Assembly: GCA_964539665.1 (NCBI GenBank)
Contig: CAZIKB010000025.1
Span: forward strand, 1-61,131
Direction: 5' to 3'
Source of the DNA: CAZIKB01 sp964539665
Lineage (GTDB): Bacteria > Zhuqueibacterota > Zhuqueibacteria > Oceanimicrobiales > Oceanimicrobiaceae
Length of the DNA: 61,131 nt
Shown here piece after piece: positions 18,193 through 26,883 of this stretch. The notes beneath the pieces are model-generated. The model saw only the letters and a program-made list of their open reading frames with translations, did no database searches and was not told where the DNA came from. Numbering within the stretch: position 1 is the first letter of the stretch; the number at the start of each line of letters is the position of its first letter. Both the position numbers and the translations under genes were made by a program.

Positions 18193-18272
18193 TGTCATCC
18201 CGCAAATTTTTAAGCGGGAATGCATACGATCACTGACTTCTGGATGCCCAATAAAGGCATTCGGGCATGACA
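18193..18272. repeat. Intergenic palindromic repeat, copy 1
   Basis: An 80-base element bounded by TGTCATCCCG and CGGGCATGACA. It contains GGGAATGC, TGGATGCC and a closing GGCATTCGGGCATGACA. The same layout recurs at 23395-23469, so this is a dispersed repeat family able to fold as a hairpin. It lies between two minus-strand genes and could act on RNA stability. Confidence 0.7.
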
Positions 18273-18339
18273 CCTAAAATAACGAAGCAAGCTTTGGGGA
18301 AATAAACCCAAAAGACTAATACGTTTAAATCATCGATTA

Positions 18340-18819
18340 TCAATTAAAATAATACCTGAATCCGATGGCGGCGTTCAGGTTGACATCGGATTCGGGGATC
18401 ACATCTAAAATGGGCACAATCTCCAGAAAAATGTCAAATGGCGCTTTTCCGAAGAGCCAGGTTAGTCCAACTGGAATTCGCATGCCCAGTCTTTCATCGT
18501 TATCATCAAACATTATCCTGCCGCCAAAACCGTAATAAAACAGCAGACTGCCTTCTTCCTCATTGATTAATCTGAAGCGATGTTTCAAATAGTCCGCATG
18601 AATAGTGAATCTACTTTTCCCTTTGAAAGACCAGGCAAGAGCCATGTCAATTGCTCTTCCGCTCCTGAGCCAGTTTTTTATGCTCAGGCCCGAGGGTTCG
18701 CCAGCAATTATGCCAGCGCCAAAATTTCGGTATTTTGCTTCAACGCCTGTATTGAAAAGGATAATTATAAATAGCGCTGCCATTACATGTTTTATAAATT
18801 TTGCATGAATCAATTTCAT
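18340..18819 (-). CDS. Secreted beta-rich protein, possible small outer-membrane barrel
   Basis: A 159-residue protein with a clear signal peptide (about 1-28, hydrophobic AALFIIILF then NTGVEA). The mature part is made of alternating aromatic/polar strands, has a Gly-rich opening (NFGAGIIAGEPSGLSIKNW) and ends in AAIGFRYYFN, whose terminal aromatic residue is typical of outer-membrane barrels. No family can be named with confidence. The start at 18817-18819 has AAGGGA upstream; an earlier TTG is less likely. It is transcribed divergently from leuS. Confidence 0.7.
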   Translation of the reverse strand: MKLIHAKFIKHVMAALFIIILFNTGVEAKYRNFGAGIIAGEPSGLSIKNWLRSGRAIDMALAWSFKGKSRFTIHADYLKHRFRLINEEEGSLLFYYGFGGRIMFDDNDERLGMRIPVGLTWLFGKAPFDIFLEIVPILDVIPESDVNLNAAIGFRYYFN

Positions 18820-18996
18820 TGATTTATTCCCTTGCAAATTCTGTTTTAATTTTTTATTTTTGTGGCTATGTTTTATTCAGTTTAATATAATTTAAGAGTG
18901 TCTATTTAATTTTCGGTAAGGTACTGGTTAAGCTTAAGAGGAAAGAAACAAAAAGTTAACATTACCCCCATTACAGCACAAGGAGAAACTTGACAC

Positions 18997-21570
18997 ATGA
19001 ACGAAGCGTACGATTTCAGAAAAATCGAAGAAAAATGGCGTGACTTCTGGGTGGAAAAGAAATTTTTTGAGCCTGATTTAAGCGATACTTCAAATAAAAT
19101 GTACTACCTGAACATGTTCCCATATCCATCGGGTGAGATGCATGTGGGGCACGGACGCAATTGGTTGATTGGCGACGCCTACTGCCGCTATTTAATTATG
19201 AACGGCTGCAACGTACTCAATCCCATGGGGTATGATGCTTTTGGTCTGCCGGCTGAAAACGCTGCTATTGACAAAGGCATTCATCCCAAAGAATGGACCT
19301 ACAAAAATATTGAGAACTTTCGTAAGCAGTTTCGTCAATGGGGAGTTGTGTTTGACTGGCGGCGAGAGCTCGCTACCTGTGATCCCGGTTACTATCGCTG
19401 GAATCAATGGCTGTTTATTGAGCTCTATAAGCGAGGTTTAGCGTATCGAAAGGCGTCGCTGGTGAACTGGTGTCCAAACTGCGATACTGTGCTGGCGAAC
19501 GAACAGGTCCAAAATGGTGCCTGCGAGCGCTGCCACTCGGAAGTTACGAAAAAAGACTTAACGCAATGGTTTTTCAAAATCACTCAATACGCCCAGGAAT
19601 TGCTTGATGACCTGGATACTTTAGAGCACTGGCCGGAGCGGGTGAAAATCATGCAGCAAAACTGGATTGGCCGCAGTGAAGGGGCATTATTAAGTTTTCC
19701 AATTGATAGTCAGTCAGAAAATCTGGAAGTATTTACCACTCGCCCGGATACAATTTTTGGCGCAACATTCATGGTACTGGCGCCTGAACACCCGTTAGTG
19801 GAGAAACTCACCACGCCAAACCGACAAAAGGCCGTGCGGGCTTATGTTGAAATGGCTATTGCCGAAAGCGACATCAAAAGACAAACGGTTGATCGCGATA
19901 AGACCGGAGAATTCATTGGCGCGTATGCTGTCAATCCTGTTACCAATACAAAAATACCGATCTGGATTGCCGACTATGTACTCATGGGATACGGCACCGG
20001 CGCCATAATGGCCGTTCCCGGTCACGACCAACGCGATTTTGAGTTTGCCAGACAGTTTGATTTGCCAGTCATTCCGGTAATAAAACCGAAAGGTCGTTCC
20101 ATCGATGGAACGACCATGGAGGAGGCATTTTTAGGCGAGGGCGTCATGATTAACTCCGGTGCCTTTAACGGTTTGTCAGCCGGTCCTGAAACAATCAGCA
20201 AATTCATTGCATATTTAGAGCAAAAGGGGCAGGGCAAAGGAGAAATTAATTATCGGCTGCGCGACTGGCTCATCTCGAGACAGCGTTATTGGGGCACACC
20301 GATTCCAATGATTCACTGCGACAAATGCGGCATTGTGCCTGTACCAGAAAACGAGCTGCCTGTACTTTTGCCGGAAGTGGAGTTCCTGGGTAAAAAAGGA
20401 CTGGCCGAGATTCCGAGTTTTTATGAAGTAAATTGTCCGAGATGCGATGGAGCAGCCCGACGCGACACGGACACAATGGATACTTTCGTGGACTCAGCAT
20501 GGTATTACATGCGCTACCTGTCTTCACAGGATGATGAAAAAATATTCGATTCAGATTTAGTGAATGACTGGCTGCCGGTTGACCAATACGTGGGCGGCAT
20601 CGAGCATGCCATCCTGCATTTGCTTTATGCCCGCTTCACTACCAAAGCCATGCGGGATATGGGATTGGTGAATTTTGATGAGCCGTTCCAGCGCTTGTTC
20701 ACGCAAGGTATGATTACCCACATGGCGTATCGTTGTAAGAAACATGGCTGGATTCCAATTCATGATGCAGAGAAAAGCAAAAAGTGTCCAACTTGTAATC
20801 AACCGCTCGTTCAGGAAATTGCTAAAATGAGCAAGTCAAAGAAAAACGCTATCGCTCCGACTGAAATCATTGCAGAGCTCGGCACAGACACCGAACGCCT
20901 TTACACACTTTTCATGGGACCGCCGGAGCGCGAGATCGAGTGGAGTGACGATGGAGTACGCGGCGGCTCACGTTTTTTAAAACGCCTGTGGAATATAGTG
21001 CAGGAATATCAAGACGTGATCAAAGATGCGCCGGTAATAAAGATCGATCAAAATAGTCTTAACAAGCGAGACAAACATCTCTGGCACGTGCTCAATGAAA
21101 AAATTCATTTCATCACAAATGATTTCAAGAAATTTCACTTTAATACTACTGTGGCAGCCGTCATGGAACTAAGCAATGAAATCAACGATTACCTTGCGGC
21201 TTGCGCACAAAACAAACAGGAATTGAATGCCGGACTAATGAAGCAGGTCATAGAAAAGCTCATACTTCTGGTGTCACCAATTACGCCATTTATTGCGGAA
21301 GAACTCTGGCATGTTCTCGGTCATGAAAACGCTATCCTGGAGCAACCCTGGCCTGAATACGACGCCGATGCGCTCGTTCGTGATGAGAAGACGATTGTGA
21401 TTCAAGTTAATGGTAAACTGCGGGATCAGATGTTGGTACCCACCGACATTTCTACTGACAAAGCAGAGCTGGAGAAACGTGCGCTTGAGCGTATCGATGC
21501 ACGATTAGAGGGGAAAGTAGTACGGAAGGTGGTTGTCGTGCCTGGTAAATTGGTGAATATTGTTGTTTAA
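18997..21570 (+). CDS. leuS: Leucyl-tRNA synthetase
   Basis: An 857-residue class I aminoacyl-tRNA synthetase that charges tRNA-Leu. The HIGH signature is HVGH at residues 49-52 (PYPSGEMHVGHGRN). The KMSKS loop is MSKSK from residue 611. The CP1 editing domain lies in between (LEVFTTRPDTIFGATFMVLAPEHPLV, then GYGTGAIMAVPGHDQRDFEF). Zinc-type cysteine pairs occur near NWCPNCDTVLANEQV. The C-terminal domain ends VVVVPGKLVNIVV. Full length for the family, and the gene is intact. AAGGAG precedes the ATG. It is the only long plus-strand gene in the first 29 kb. Confidence 0.98.
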   Translation: MNEAYDFRKIEEKWRDFWVEKKFFEPDLSDTSNKMYYLNMFPYPSGEMHVGHGRNWLIGDAYCRYLIMNGCNVLNPMGYDAFGLPAENAAIDKGIHPKEWTYKNIENFRKQFRQWGVVFDWRRELATCDPGYYRWNQWLFIELYKRGLAYRKASLVNWCPNCDTVLANEQVQNGACERCHSEVTKKDLTQWFFKITQYAQELLDDLDTLEHWPERVKIMQQNWIGRSEGALLSFPIDSQSENLEVFTTRPDTIFGATFMVLAPEHPLVEKLTTPNRQKAVRAYVEMAIAESDIKRQTVDRDKTGEFIGAYAVNPVTNTKIPIWIADYVLMGYGTGAIMAVPGHDQRDFEFARQFDLPVIPVIKPKGRSIDGTTMEEAFLGEGVMINSGAFNGLSAGPETISKFIAYLEQKGQGKGEINYRLRDWLISRQRYWGTPIPMIHCDKCGIVPVPENELPVLLPEVEFLGKKGLAEIPSFYEVNCPRCDGAARRDTDTMDTFVDSAWYYMRYLSSQDDEKIFDSDLVNDWLPVDQYVGGIEHAILHLLYARFTTKAMRDMGLVNFDEPFQRLFTQGMITHMAYRCKKHGWIPIHDAEKSKKCPTCNQPLVQEIAKMSKSKKNAIAPTEIIAELGTDTERLYTLFMGPPEREIEWSDDGVRGGSRFLKRLWNIVQEYQDVIKDAPVIKIDQNSLNKRDKHLWHVLNEKIHFITNDFKKFHFNTTVAAVMELSNEINDYLAACAQNKQELNAGLMKQVIEKLILLVSPITPFIAEELWHVLGHENAILEQPWPEYDADALVRDEKTIVIQVNGKLRDQMLVPTDISTDKAELEKRALERIDARLEGKVVRKVVVVPGKLVNIVV

Positions 21571-21643
21571 ACCGATATTCTGATAAGGATATGGGCGCAG
21601 AGATTGGGACGGATTGATCTAATAAATAAGGACTTCAAATGAA

Positions 21644-21856
21644 TCAAGCCGCTTCCTGGAGTTTTTTCGTCTTTTTATCCAACGATTGAATAACTTCCTG
21701 AATAGCTTCAACCTCGGGCTCTTCAAAGTAAACCTCACCACATTGAGTGCAGCTCCATGCTGGAATTTCATCAAGAGTCAAATGGTAACCTGTTCGGTCA
21801 ATTTGAAAAGGAGCTGATTTCCTTTCCATTTTACCTTTGCAGTGAATACAATTCAT
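21644..21856 (-). CDS. YgiT-type zinc finger protein (MqsA N-terminal-like antitoxin)
   Basis: A 70-residue protein with two CxxC knuckles (Cys3/Cys6 and Cys35/Cys38 region: NCIHCKGK and SCTQCGEVYF), which is the YgiT/MqsA zinc-binding domain. It ends in a short helix without the HTH domain of full MqsA. Its ATG overlaps the stop of the DUF4258 gene (TAATG). That coupling and order (DUF4258 toxin-like first, zinc-finger second) are typical of a toxin-antitoxin pair. The antitoxin role is inferred from linkage. Confidence 0.85.
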   Translation of the reverse strand: MNCIHCKGKMERKSAPFQIDRTGYHLTLDEIPAWSCTQCGEVYFEEPEVEAIQEVIQSLDKKTKKLQEAA

Positions 21857-22182
21857 TATTGTTTCCTCGTACTATAATTTTGTTGCCACTCGTTTGAGTC
21901 GGGAATGTATGCTGTAATAATAGCTAAATAATTTTCTTTTGGAGAGCATACTACGTGCACCGGTCTATCCTCGTTTGAAAATCCAAGAATTAAGCAACTG
22001 TGGCCACGTGCATCCTCAGGATAGTCTTTAATCACTTCTCCTGTGTTAACAACCTTTCGAACCTCACGTGCTGTAATCATTCTATCTGGTCGTGACATTT
22101 GTCGGACAGCATGGGGTAAAAACAGAATCTTTTTCTTGGCGGCTTCCTTTACTCGATTAAGTATCCTACTCTGACCATCCAT
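21856..22182 (-). CDS. DUF4258 protein, likely toxin partner
   Basis: A 108-residue DUF4258 domain protein. The domain begins LPHAVRQMSRPDRMITAREVRKVVNTGEVI and ends with VHVVCSPKENYLAIITAYIPD, a RelE-like beta pattern common in toxin families. Pairing with a YgiT zinc-finger gene through a one-base overlap supports a toxin-antitoxin module. The ATG at 22180-22182 sits in an otherwise quiet region downstream of AlaX. The activity (perhaps RNA cleavage) is not shown by the sequence. Confidence 0.82.
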   Translation of the reverse strand: MDGQSRILNRVKEAAKKKILFLPHAVRQMSRPDRMITAREVRKVVNTGEVIKDYPEDARGHSCLILGFSNEDRPVHVVCSPKENYLAIITAYIPDSNEWQQNYSTRKQ

Positions 22183-22367
22183 GGTTTCAATATACTAATA
22201 ACAAAACTGTCGCGCAACACTAAATTTATCCTGTAATACACAAAGCTTGAAAACCTGAAGTTTAAAATAATTGCGAGCGTAATAACAATATAATACTTTT
22301 TCGACTGACTCAACTTTGAGTTTAAGCGGCAAAAGGCGATTGATTAAATCAGTGACGTGGGTAAGTA

Positions 22368-22793
22368 TTATTCTAATTTAAACCTGATTCGAATCCGCCC
22401 GTTCTCTCTCAACTCAAAGCTGCTAATACGAAATTTACCTATCTCATCTGTGTTGGATACGTGGTTTCCTTCGCAAGGCTGTTCGTCGAAATCGCCAATC
22501 TTGACAATTCGAATTTCCTGTGCATCTGCCGGCACTTTCCAGAGATCGTAATTTACAGCCTCACCGCGATTGAGTGTATGTGGAGTGACTGAATGGTTTT
22601 TCGCAATTTCCTGGTTTACTAAATTTTCAATCTGTTCGATGTCCTGCTGGGTAAGTGGATTTGGAACCAGGTAGTCGCACTTAGTTTTTTTCTCGTTTAA
22701 GTGAAATTCAAGATTGCGGGGCGTTGCGTAATGTTTTCGCATCACCGCTGTTAATATGTGTTCAGCGGTGTGCATGCGGGAAAGTCTACTCAT
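22368..22793 (-). CDS. AlaX-like trans-editing protein (alanyl-tRNA editing domain)
   Basis: A 141-residue stand-alone second-additional-domain protein like AlaX, which deacylates mischarged tRNA-Ala (Ser or Gly). The zinc motif HTAEH is near the N-terminus (residues about 8-12). The second site is CEGNHVSN, in place of the more common CGGTHV. RGEAVNYDLWKVP and IRIVKIGDFDEQPCEGNHV are typical. The short length fits the AlaX-S class. I chose the ATG at 22791-22793, three bases after the ccmH stop, so the two genes are transcribed together. The Glu-Gly-Asn variant may alter specificity. Confidence 0.88.
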   Translation of the reverse strand: MSRLSRMHTAEHILTAVMRKHYATPRNLEFHLNEKKTKCDYLVPNPLTQQDIEQIENLVNQEIAKNHSVTPHTLNRGEAVNYDLWKVPADAQEIRIVKIGDFDEQPCEGNHVSNTDEIGKFRISSFELRENGRIRIRFKLE

Positions 22794-22796
22794 CAA

Positions 22797-23306
22797 TTAT
22801 TCAAAATTATTCAATTCGTTCTCAACTTTTTCATCCCAGCTCGAGGGTGCACTTTGGTCCTTTTCAGCCGTTTTAGCAGGAGTGGTTTGCCGTGGGGTTT
22901 TGGATTGCGACAAGCGACTGATGACCATGCCCACTACTATTACACCAAAAACCAATGCAATGGGAATGAGCCAATAAGCTAACTTTCCGAGTAAAGTTTT
23001 TTGGGAAGGCGTGGCTAATATACGTTCGCCGTACTGCGGCTGAGCAACGAAATACGCCAGAATTTCCTCTTTGGATTTTCCATCTGTTAACATCTCCGCT
23101 ATTTTAGCTCGCACCTTACCCGCAGCCGGGGAATCATGCTGATCAACGGTCATATTCCAGCAACAGGGCGCGATTAGACTATGTTCGATGTCTTTTTGCA
23201 GGGCCTGCTGTTTTGCTTCGTCTGATTCATCAGAGGATGCGTTTGTCGCAAAGATAACCGCAATTATAATAAGAGAACACATGCCAATCAATTTATATTT
23301 ATTCAT
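22797..23306 (-). CDS. ccmH: CcmH-like cytochrome c biogenesis protein
   Basis: A 169-residue membrane-anchored thiol protein of the CcmH/CycL/NrfF family, which keeps apocytochrome c cysteines reduced for haem attachment. Signal/anchor at residues about 1-24; the redox motif is adjacent cysteines Cys48-Cys49 in LIAPCCWNMT, not the proteobacterial LRCLVCQN. The following GKSKEEILAYFVAQPQYGERILATP is diagnostic. A transmembrane helix follows (IPIALVFGVIVVGMV). The PCCW form occurs in FCB-type bacteria. GGAGTG lies before the ATG at 23304-23306. No other ccm gene is nearby. Confidence 0.88.
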   Translation of the reverse strand: MNKYKLIGMCSLIIIAVIFATNASSDESDEAKQQALQKDIEHSLIAPCCWNMTVDQHDSPAAGKVRAKIAEMLTDGKSKEEILAYFVAQPQYGERILATPSQKTLLGKLAYWLIPIALVFGVIVVGMVISRLSQSKTPRQTTPAKTAEKDQSAPSSWDEKVENELNNFE

Positions 23307-23394
23307 TTTCACTCCAGTACTCCATTAATCTTCTTTTAACTCAGTTGTATTCTTTATACCAACTTACTGAAAACCATTTAATTCGCCGCTATGC

Positions 23395-23469
23395 TGTCAT
23401 TCCCGCAATCTTTTTATCGGGAATCCAGTGGAATTTTTGGATGCCTGTTAAAAACATTCGGGCATGACA
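23395..23469. repeat. Intergenic palindromic repeat, copy 2
   Basis: A 75-base element opening TGTCATTCCCGC and closing CATTCGGGCATGACA, with GGGAATCCAG and TGGATGCC inside. It shares its ends and internal phrases with 18193-18272. It separates ccmH from cpoB and can fold as nested hairpins. It is not an insertion sequence, as it has no coding capacity. Confidence 0.7.
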
Positions 23470-23559
23470 TGTAGGACCGTATTTTTACAATTCGCAAGGC
23501 TGCGCTTTTACTTTACAACTTCAACGTAATTTAAGGAATTATTAATTTTAAGTCAAATA

Positions 23560-24351
23560 TTATTTCAACGACGTCAGTCGTCCTTTAGCCAAATTGGCTT
23601 CCTGAGTGTCTGGATATTCTGTGATGACTTCCTCAAGGTATAATTTACCCTGTTCAGTCTCATCGATGCTGATGTATGAGTAGCCAATCTTAAGAAGGGC
23701 AGCAGGAACTTTATCGCCATTTCTGTACCACTTAATTACTTTTTCAAATTCTTCAATTGCGTTCGAATGTCGACCTTGAGCATAATAAACTTCGCCAATC
23801 CAGTATTGAGCATTATCAGCTAAATCAGAATTCGGAAATTGCTGCATAAATTGCCGAAATCCTTCCAGAGCCAGTTGGAAATTACCTCGCAGCACATCGC
23901 GGTGAGCGGTATTGTAAAGTTCTCTTGAATGGTCTACTGAATATGGTTGCGTGGAAGCAGATGGATTTGTAATGAGCGTGTCTGCTGCTGAGAGCGTATC
24001 ACCTGTGGCCGGAACATTGCTTGTAAATGTACGCGAGCTTTGAAGCAGAGCTGTAACCCTGTCATTGGTATCCTGTAATTGATTTTGTACTTCTTCCAAC
24101 TGTTGACTGATTTCTTCTACCTGTGCTGCTAAATCAGCTTTGTTTTGACGAATTACAAGTTCTTGATTAGATACTGGTTTTTTCAATTCATCTAATTCTC
24201 TGCGTAATTGCGAATTTTGATCTTTGAGAAATTTTAATTCTCTTCGCAAACTATCCAACTCAGTTTGATAAGTGACAAAACGTTTTTGTGAAGCACACCC
24301 AATGGTTAAAATGAGCAATATCAGCCAGAGAAAATTCAAATATTTATTCAC
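23560..24351 (-). CDS. cpoB: Tol-Pal system protein CpoB/YbgF
   Basis: A 263-residue lipoprotein-like protein that couples the Tol-Pal machine to peptidoglycan synthesis. A lipobox (LTIGC) ends the signal peptide around residue 19. A coiled coil of heptad Leu/Glu/Gln residues follows (about 28-105). Tetratricopeptide repeats fill about 140-263, with AQYWIGEVYYAQGRHSNAIEEFEKVI. The start is a GTG at 24349-24351 with GGAGGG upstream. It is last in the tolQ-to-cpoB order but separated from pal by 309 bases with two hairpins. Confidence 0.92.
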   Translation of the reverse strand: MNKYLNFLWLILLILTIGCASQKRFVTYQTELDSLRRELKFLKDQNSQLRRELDELKKPVSNQELVIRQNKADLAAQVEEISQQLEEVQNQLQDTNDRVTALLQSSRTFTSNVPATGDTLSAADTLITNPSASTQPYSVDHSRELYNTAHRDVLRGNFQLALEGFRQFMQQFPNSDLADNAQYWIGEVYYAQGRHSNAIEEFEKVIKWYRNGDKVPAALLKIGYSYISIDETEQGKLYLEEVITEYPDTQEANLAKGRLTSLK

Positions 24352-24660
24352 TTTTTATGTTCCCTCCTGTTTTATGGTATTTAAAATTAAATTTTGTTTG
24401 TACCCGCTCAAAAATTGAAGGTATACGATGTTTTACTAAACTTCGAAAGTTTAGTAAAACTGAAGTCCAATTATTTATTTAAGGGGTACGTTTATTTTTC
24501 TGCCTGAGAAATTGGCTACTTATCGACATTAGTGAACAATGGTCGACGCTTGATGCCCGGGCCAGCCAGTATTCAGAACCAGGCATCAGGCGTCGTACTA
24601 AATCTTATTAATTTGAATTCAAAGTTATCAGGTTAAGACGCCTTCAATGAAATTATTGAA
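24352..24660. other. pal-cpoB intergenic region with two hairpins
   Basis: Two strong dyads lie here. The first is a perfect 14-base hairpin with a 3-base loop (arms 24430-24443 and 24447-24460, GTTTTACTAAACTT). The second is a 14-base hairpin with one G-T pair and a 24-base loop (arms 24544-24557 and 24582-24595, CGACGCTTGATGCC). Neither is followed by a T-run in the transcribed direction. They may protect or process the tol mRNA, or be unrelated repeats. No ORF is evident. Confidence 0.6.
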
Positions 24661-25200
24661 TTAGTCATTCATTTTGATAAAATCCGCCCTTCGGTTTTTT
24701 GACCAGGCCTCGGCTGTATGTCGTGAATCTACTGGTCTTTCTTTGCCATAACTAATGATCGTGAAATTATCAGGATTCAGTCCAAAGTTGATTAGATAAT
24801 TTCGTGTTACAATAGCGCGTCGTTGTCCTAATGCAAGGTTGTATTCCACGGTACCGTTCTCATCACAATGACCTTCGATTCTAACCCTGACTTCCGGATT
24901 CTCCAACAGTCTTCGAGCATTTTCAGCCAGAATGGCTTTAGCTTCCTCGGTTAAATTCGCTTTATCAAAATCAAAATTAATTGTGATTAAAATAAGTGGT
25001 TCCCTTATCGCGATATCTTCTATCACGGGTTCTGGTGTTTCAATGGCTGTTACTGGCGCCTCCTCGACGATTTCTGGTTCGGGTTCCGGGAACGGGTCCG
25101 GTTCATATTTTACCGTTTCTTTACTACCCCCACATCCAGTCAAAAATACCATTAGAGTTATAACAACAAATGATAATACTATTGCCAGTTTATTTTGCAT
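24661..25200 (-). CDS. pal: Peptidoglycan-associated lipoprotein Pal
   Basis: A 179-residue outer-membrane lipoprotein that ties the outer membrane to peptidoglycan and to TolB. The signal peptide ends in the lipobox FLTGC. A Pro/Glu-rich linker follows (about 30-75). The OmpA-like peptidoglycan-binding domain covers 76-179, with FDFDKANLTEEA, VRIEGHCDENGTVEYN and ALGQRRA. The GKERPV loop also matches the family. AAAGGAG precedes the ATG. tolB ends 42 bases upstream. The Pro/Glu linker is longer than in enterobacterial Pal. Confidence 0.95.
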   Translation of the reverse strand: MQNKLAIVLSFVVITLMVFLTGCGGSKETVKYEPDPFPEPEPEIVEEAPVTAIETPEPVIEDIAIREPLILITINFDFDKANLTEEAKAILAENARRLLENPEVRVRIEGHCDENGTVEYNLALGQRRAIVTRNYLINFGLNPDNFTIISYGKERPVDSRHTAEAWSKNRRADFIKMND

Positions 25201-25242
25201 CTTAAGACTCCTTTCATTAATTTGAATTAACTACTTTAAAGT

Positions 25243-26535
25243 TTAACGTAAACGTGGCGACCAGGCGGGTAAATAATAAATCCCACCAGAATTAATTCTT
25301 TTCTGATCAGATCCATCCCAGAACATGGAAAAGATTTCTTTTTTACCATTTCGGGTAGAACTAAATGTTAAGGCGAATCCGTTGGGTGACCACGAGGGAT
25401 CTTCATTGCTGCCACTACTGTCGGTCAACCGCATTAAATTCTCACCGTTAACATCAATAGTATAAATATCAAAACCGCTATCTGTTCTTGATACAAAAGC
25501 TATTTTATCGCCTTTTGACGACCAGGTTGGCGAATCGTTGTAACTTCCTTCAAAAGTTAAACGCCTCACATTCATGCCATCAAAATCCATTATGTAAATT
25601 TGAGGAGAACCGGCTCGATCAGATGTGAAAGCGACTTCGCGATTAGATGCAGACCAGGCCGGAGAAGAATCAATAGCTCGATTGTAGGTCAATCTCCTGA
25701 GCTCATTTTTTTTAATTTCTAAAATGTAAATCTCTGCATTTTCATCAATTGAAAGAGTTAACGCTATTTTCTTGCCATCAGGAGACCAGGCCGGGGCCGA
25801 ATTCAATCCTTTAAGATTTGAGATAATTTTTTGGACGTTGGATTGGAGATTTATCTCGATTAGATTCTGGTTCAGATTTTTATAAGAGGTGTAGCAGATT
25901 TTACGACCGTCCGGAGACCAGGCCGGCGAAAGGTTCAGGCTTTTATCCGAAGTCAATTCTTGTTCATTGTATCCGTCATAATCCATCAACGAAATTTCTT
26001 TGGTGCCATCTCTTTTTTGAGTAACAAAAGCAATCTTTGACCTTGCGATGCCACTTTCACCAGTTAAGCTGTAAACAATGTCATCAGAAATGTTGTGAAT
26101 TATAAATCTGTCATTTCCGACAAGGTCGTCATAGGTATTTTTGATTATGGTCCGGCCGGAGGCTTTATCCATGACATGAGGTTGAATACTAATTTTATTA
26201 CCCTGGGTACGGAAATCACCTGATACTATTGCAAGCGCATTAGAATTATCATCGTTGATGTTAGTAGACGTGCTGGCAATTGATTGTGGATCGCCGGTTT
26301 TTATATTTACTACAAAATAGCCAGACATCCACAAATCATTACTTAACACATCAGTTATGAGTTTTGCAATTGTTTCAGAATTCCTTTTGGGAGATTCCCC
26401 AACAAAGGGATACAAATCGATCTCCATGCGCTGAAATGTTTTCTGATATACTTTTAAATAAACATCTGTTTGAGAATATATGTTTGAATTGACTAATGTC
26501 AAAAATAAGATTACAAAGGTGTAGTATTTTTTCAT
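25243..26535 (-). CDS. tolB: TolB
   Basis: A 430-residue periplasmic protein of the Tol-Pal system. Signal peptide about 1-20. The N-terminal domain (about 25-150) is followed by a six-bladed beta-propeller whose blades repeat 'SPAWSPDGRKI'-type motifs at residues about 207, 248, 292, 336 and 380. It binds Pal and TolA. Full length. There is no obvious Shine-Dalgarno before the ATG. tolA/tonB lies upstream after a 348-base repeat-filled gap, and pal 42 bases downstream, so tolB-pal are cotranscribed. Confidence 0.95.
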   Translation of the reverse strand: MKKYYTFVILFLTLVNSNIYSQTDVYLKVYQKTFQRMEIDLYPFVGESPKRNSETIAKLITDVLSNDLWMSGYFVVNIKTGDPQSIASTSTNINDDNSNALAIVSGDFRTQGNKISIQPHVMDKASGRTIIKNTYDDLVGNDRFIIHNISDDIVYSLTGESGIARSKIAFVTQKRDGTKEISLMDYDGYNEQELTSDKSLNLSPAWSPDGRKICYTSYKNLNQNLIEINLQSNVQKIISNLKGLNSAPAWSPDGKKIALTLSIDENAEIYILEIKKNELRRLTYNRAIDSSPAWSASNREVAFTSDRAGSPQIYIMDFDGMNVRRLTFEGSYNDSPTWSSKGDKIAFVSRTDSGFDIYTIDVNGENLMRLTDSSGSNEDPSWSPNGFALTFSSTRNGKKEIFSMFWDGSDQKRINSGGIYYLPAWSPRLR

Positions 26536-26883
26536 GTCAGCATCAATAATTTATAGAATTACTTTTCATTCCTGGCATTTATTGTAAAGAAAAATTAAAT
26601 CTCAAATGACAAATTCTAATTTCCAAAAATCCAAACCTTCTTATAAGAAGACCACGAAAGCAACAAGAGTTGAAAATTGATTTTTGTTTTTTGGAGTTTA
26701 TTTGTCATTTGGTTATTTGTCATTTACGGCAGTCCAAAAAGTCGCCTTTCTTCACCACTTGCGGAGTCGAATGGTGTCGTAAGTTACTTAAAAACAGCCA
26801 TGCTTCGACTCCGCTCAGCATGAAGACAGGTACATTTAGGGACTTTTGGGACAGTCGCTTTATTGTTGATATTAATTTAAACA
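26536..26883. repeat. tolA-tolB gap built from two palindromic elements
   Basis: Two elements fill this gap. The first has perfect 11-base arms CAAATGACAAA (26603-26613) and TTTGTCATTTG (26701-26711). The second runs from about 26729 to 26860, with imperfect arms AGTCCAAAAAGTCGC and GGACTTTTGGGACAGTCGC, and contains CTTCGACTCCGCTCAGCATGAAG. No gene is visible. Such hairpins inside an operon could lower or balance expression of tolB-pal relative to tolQRA. Confidence 0.6.
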
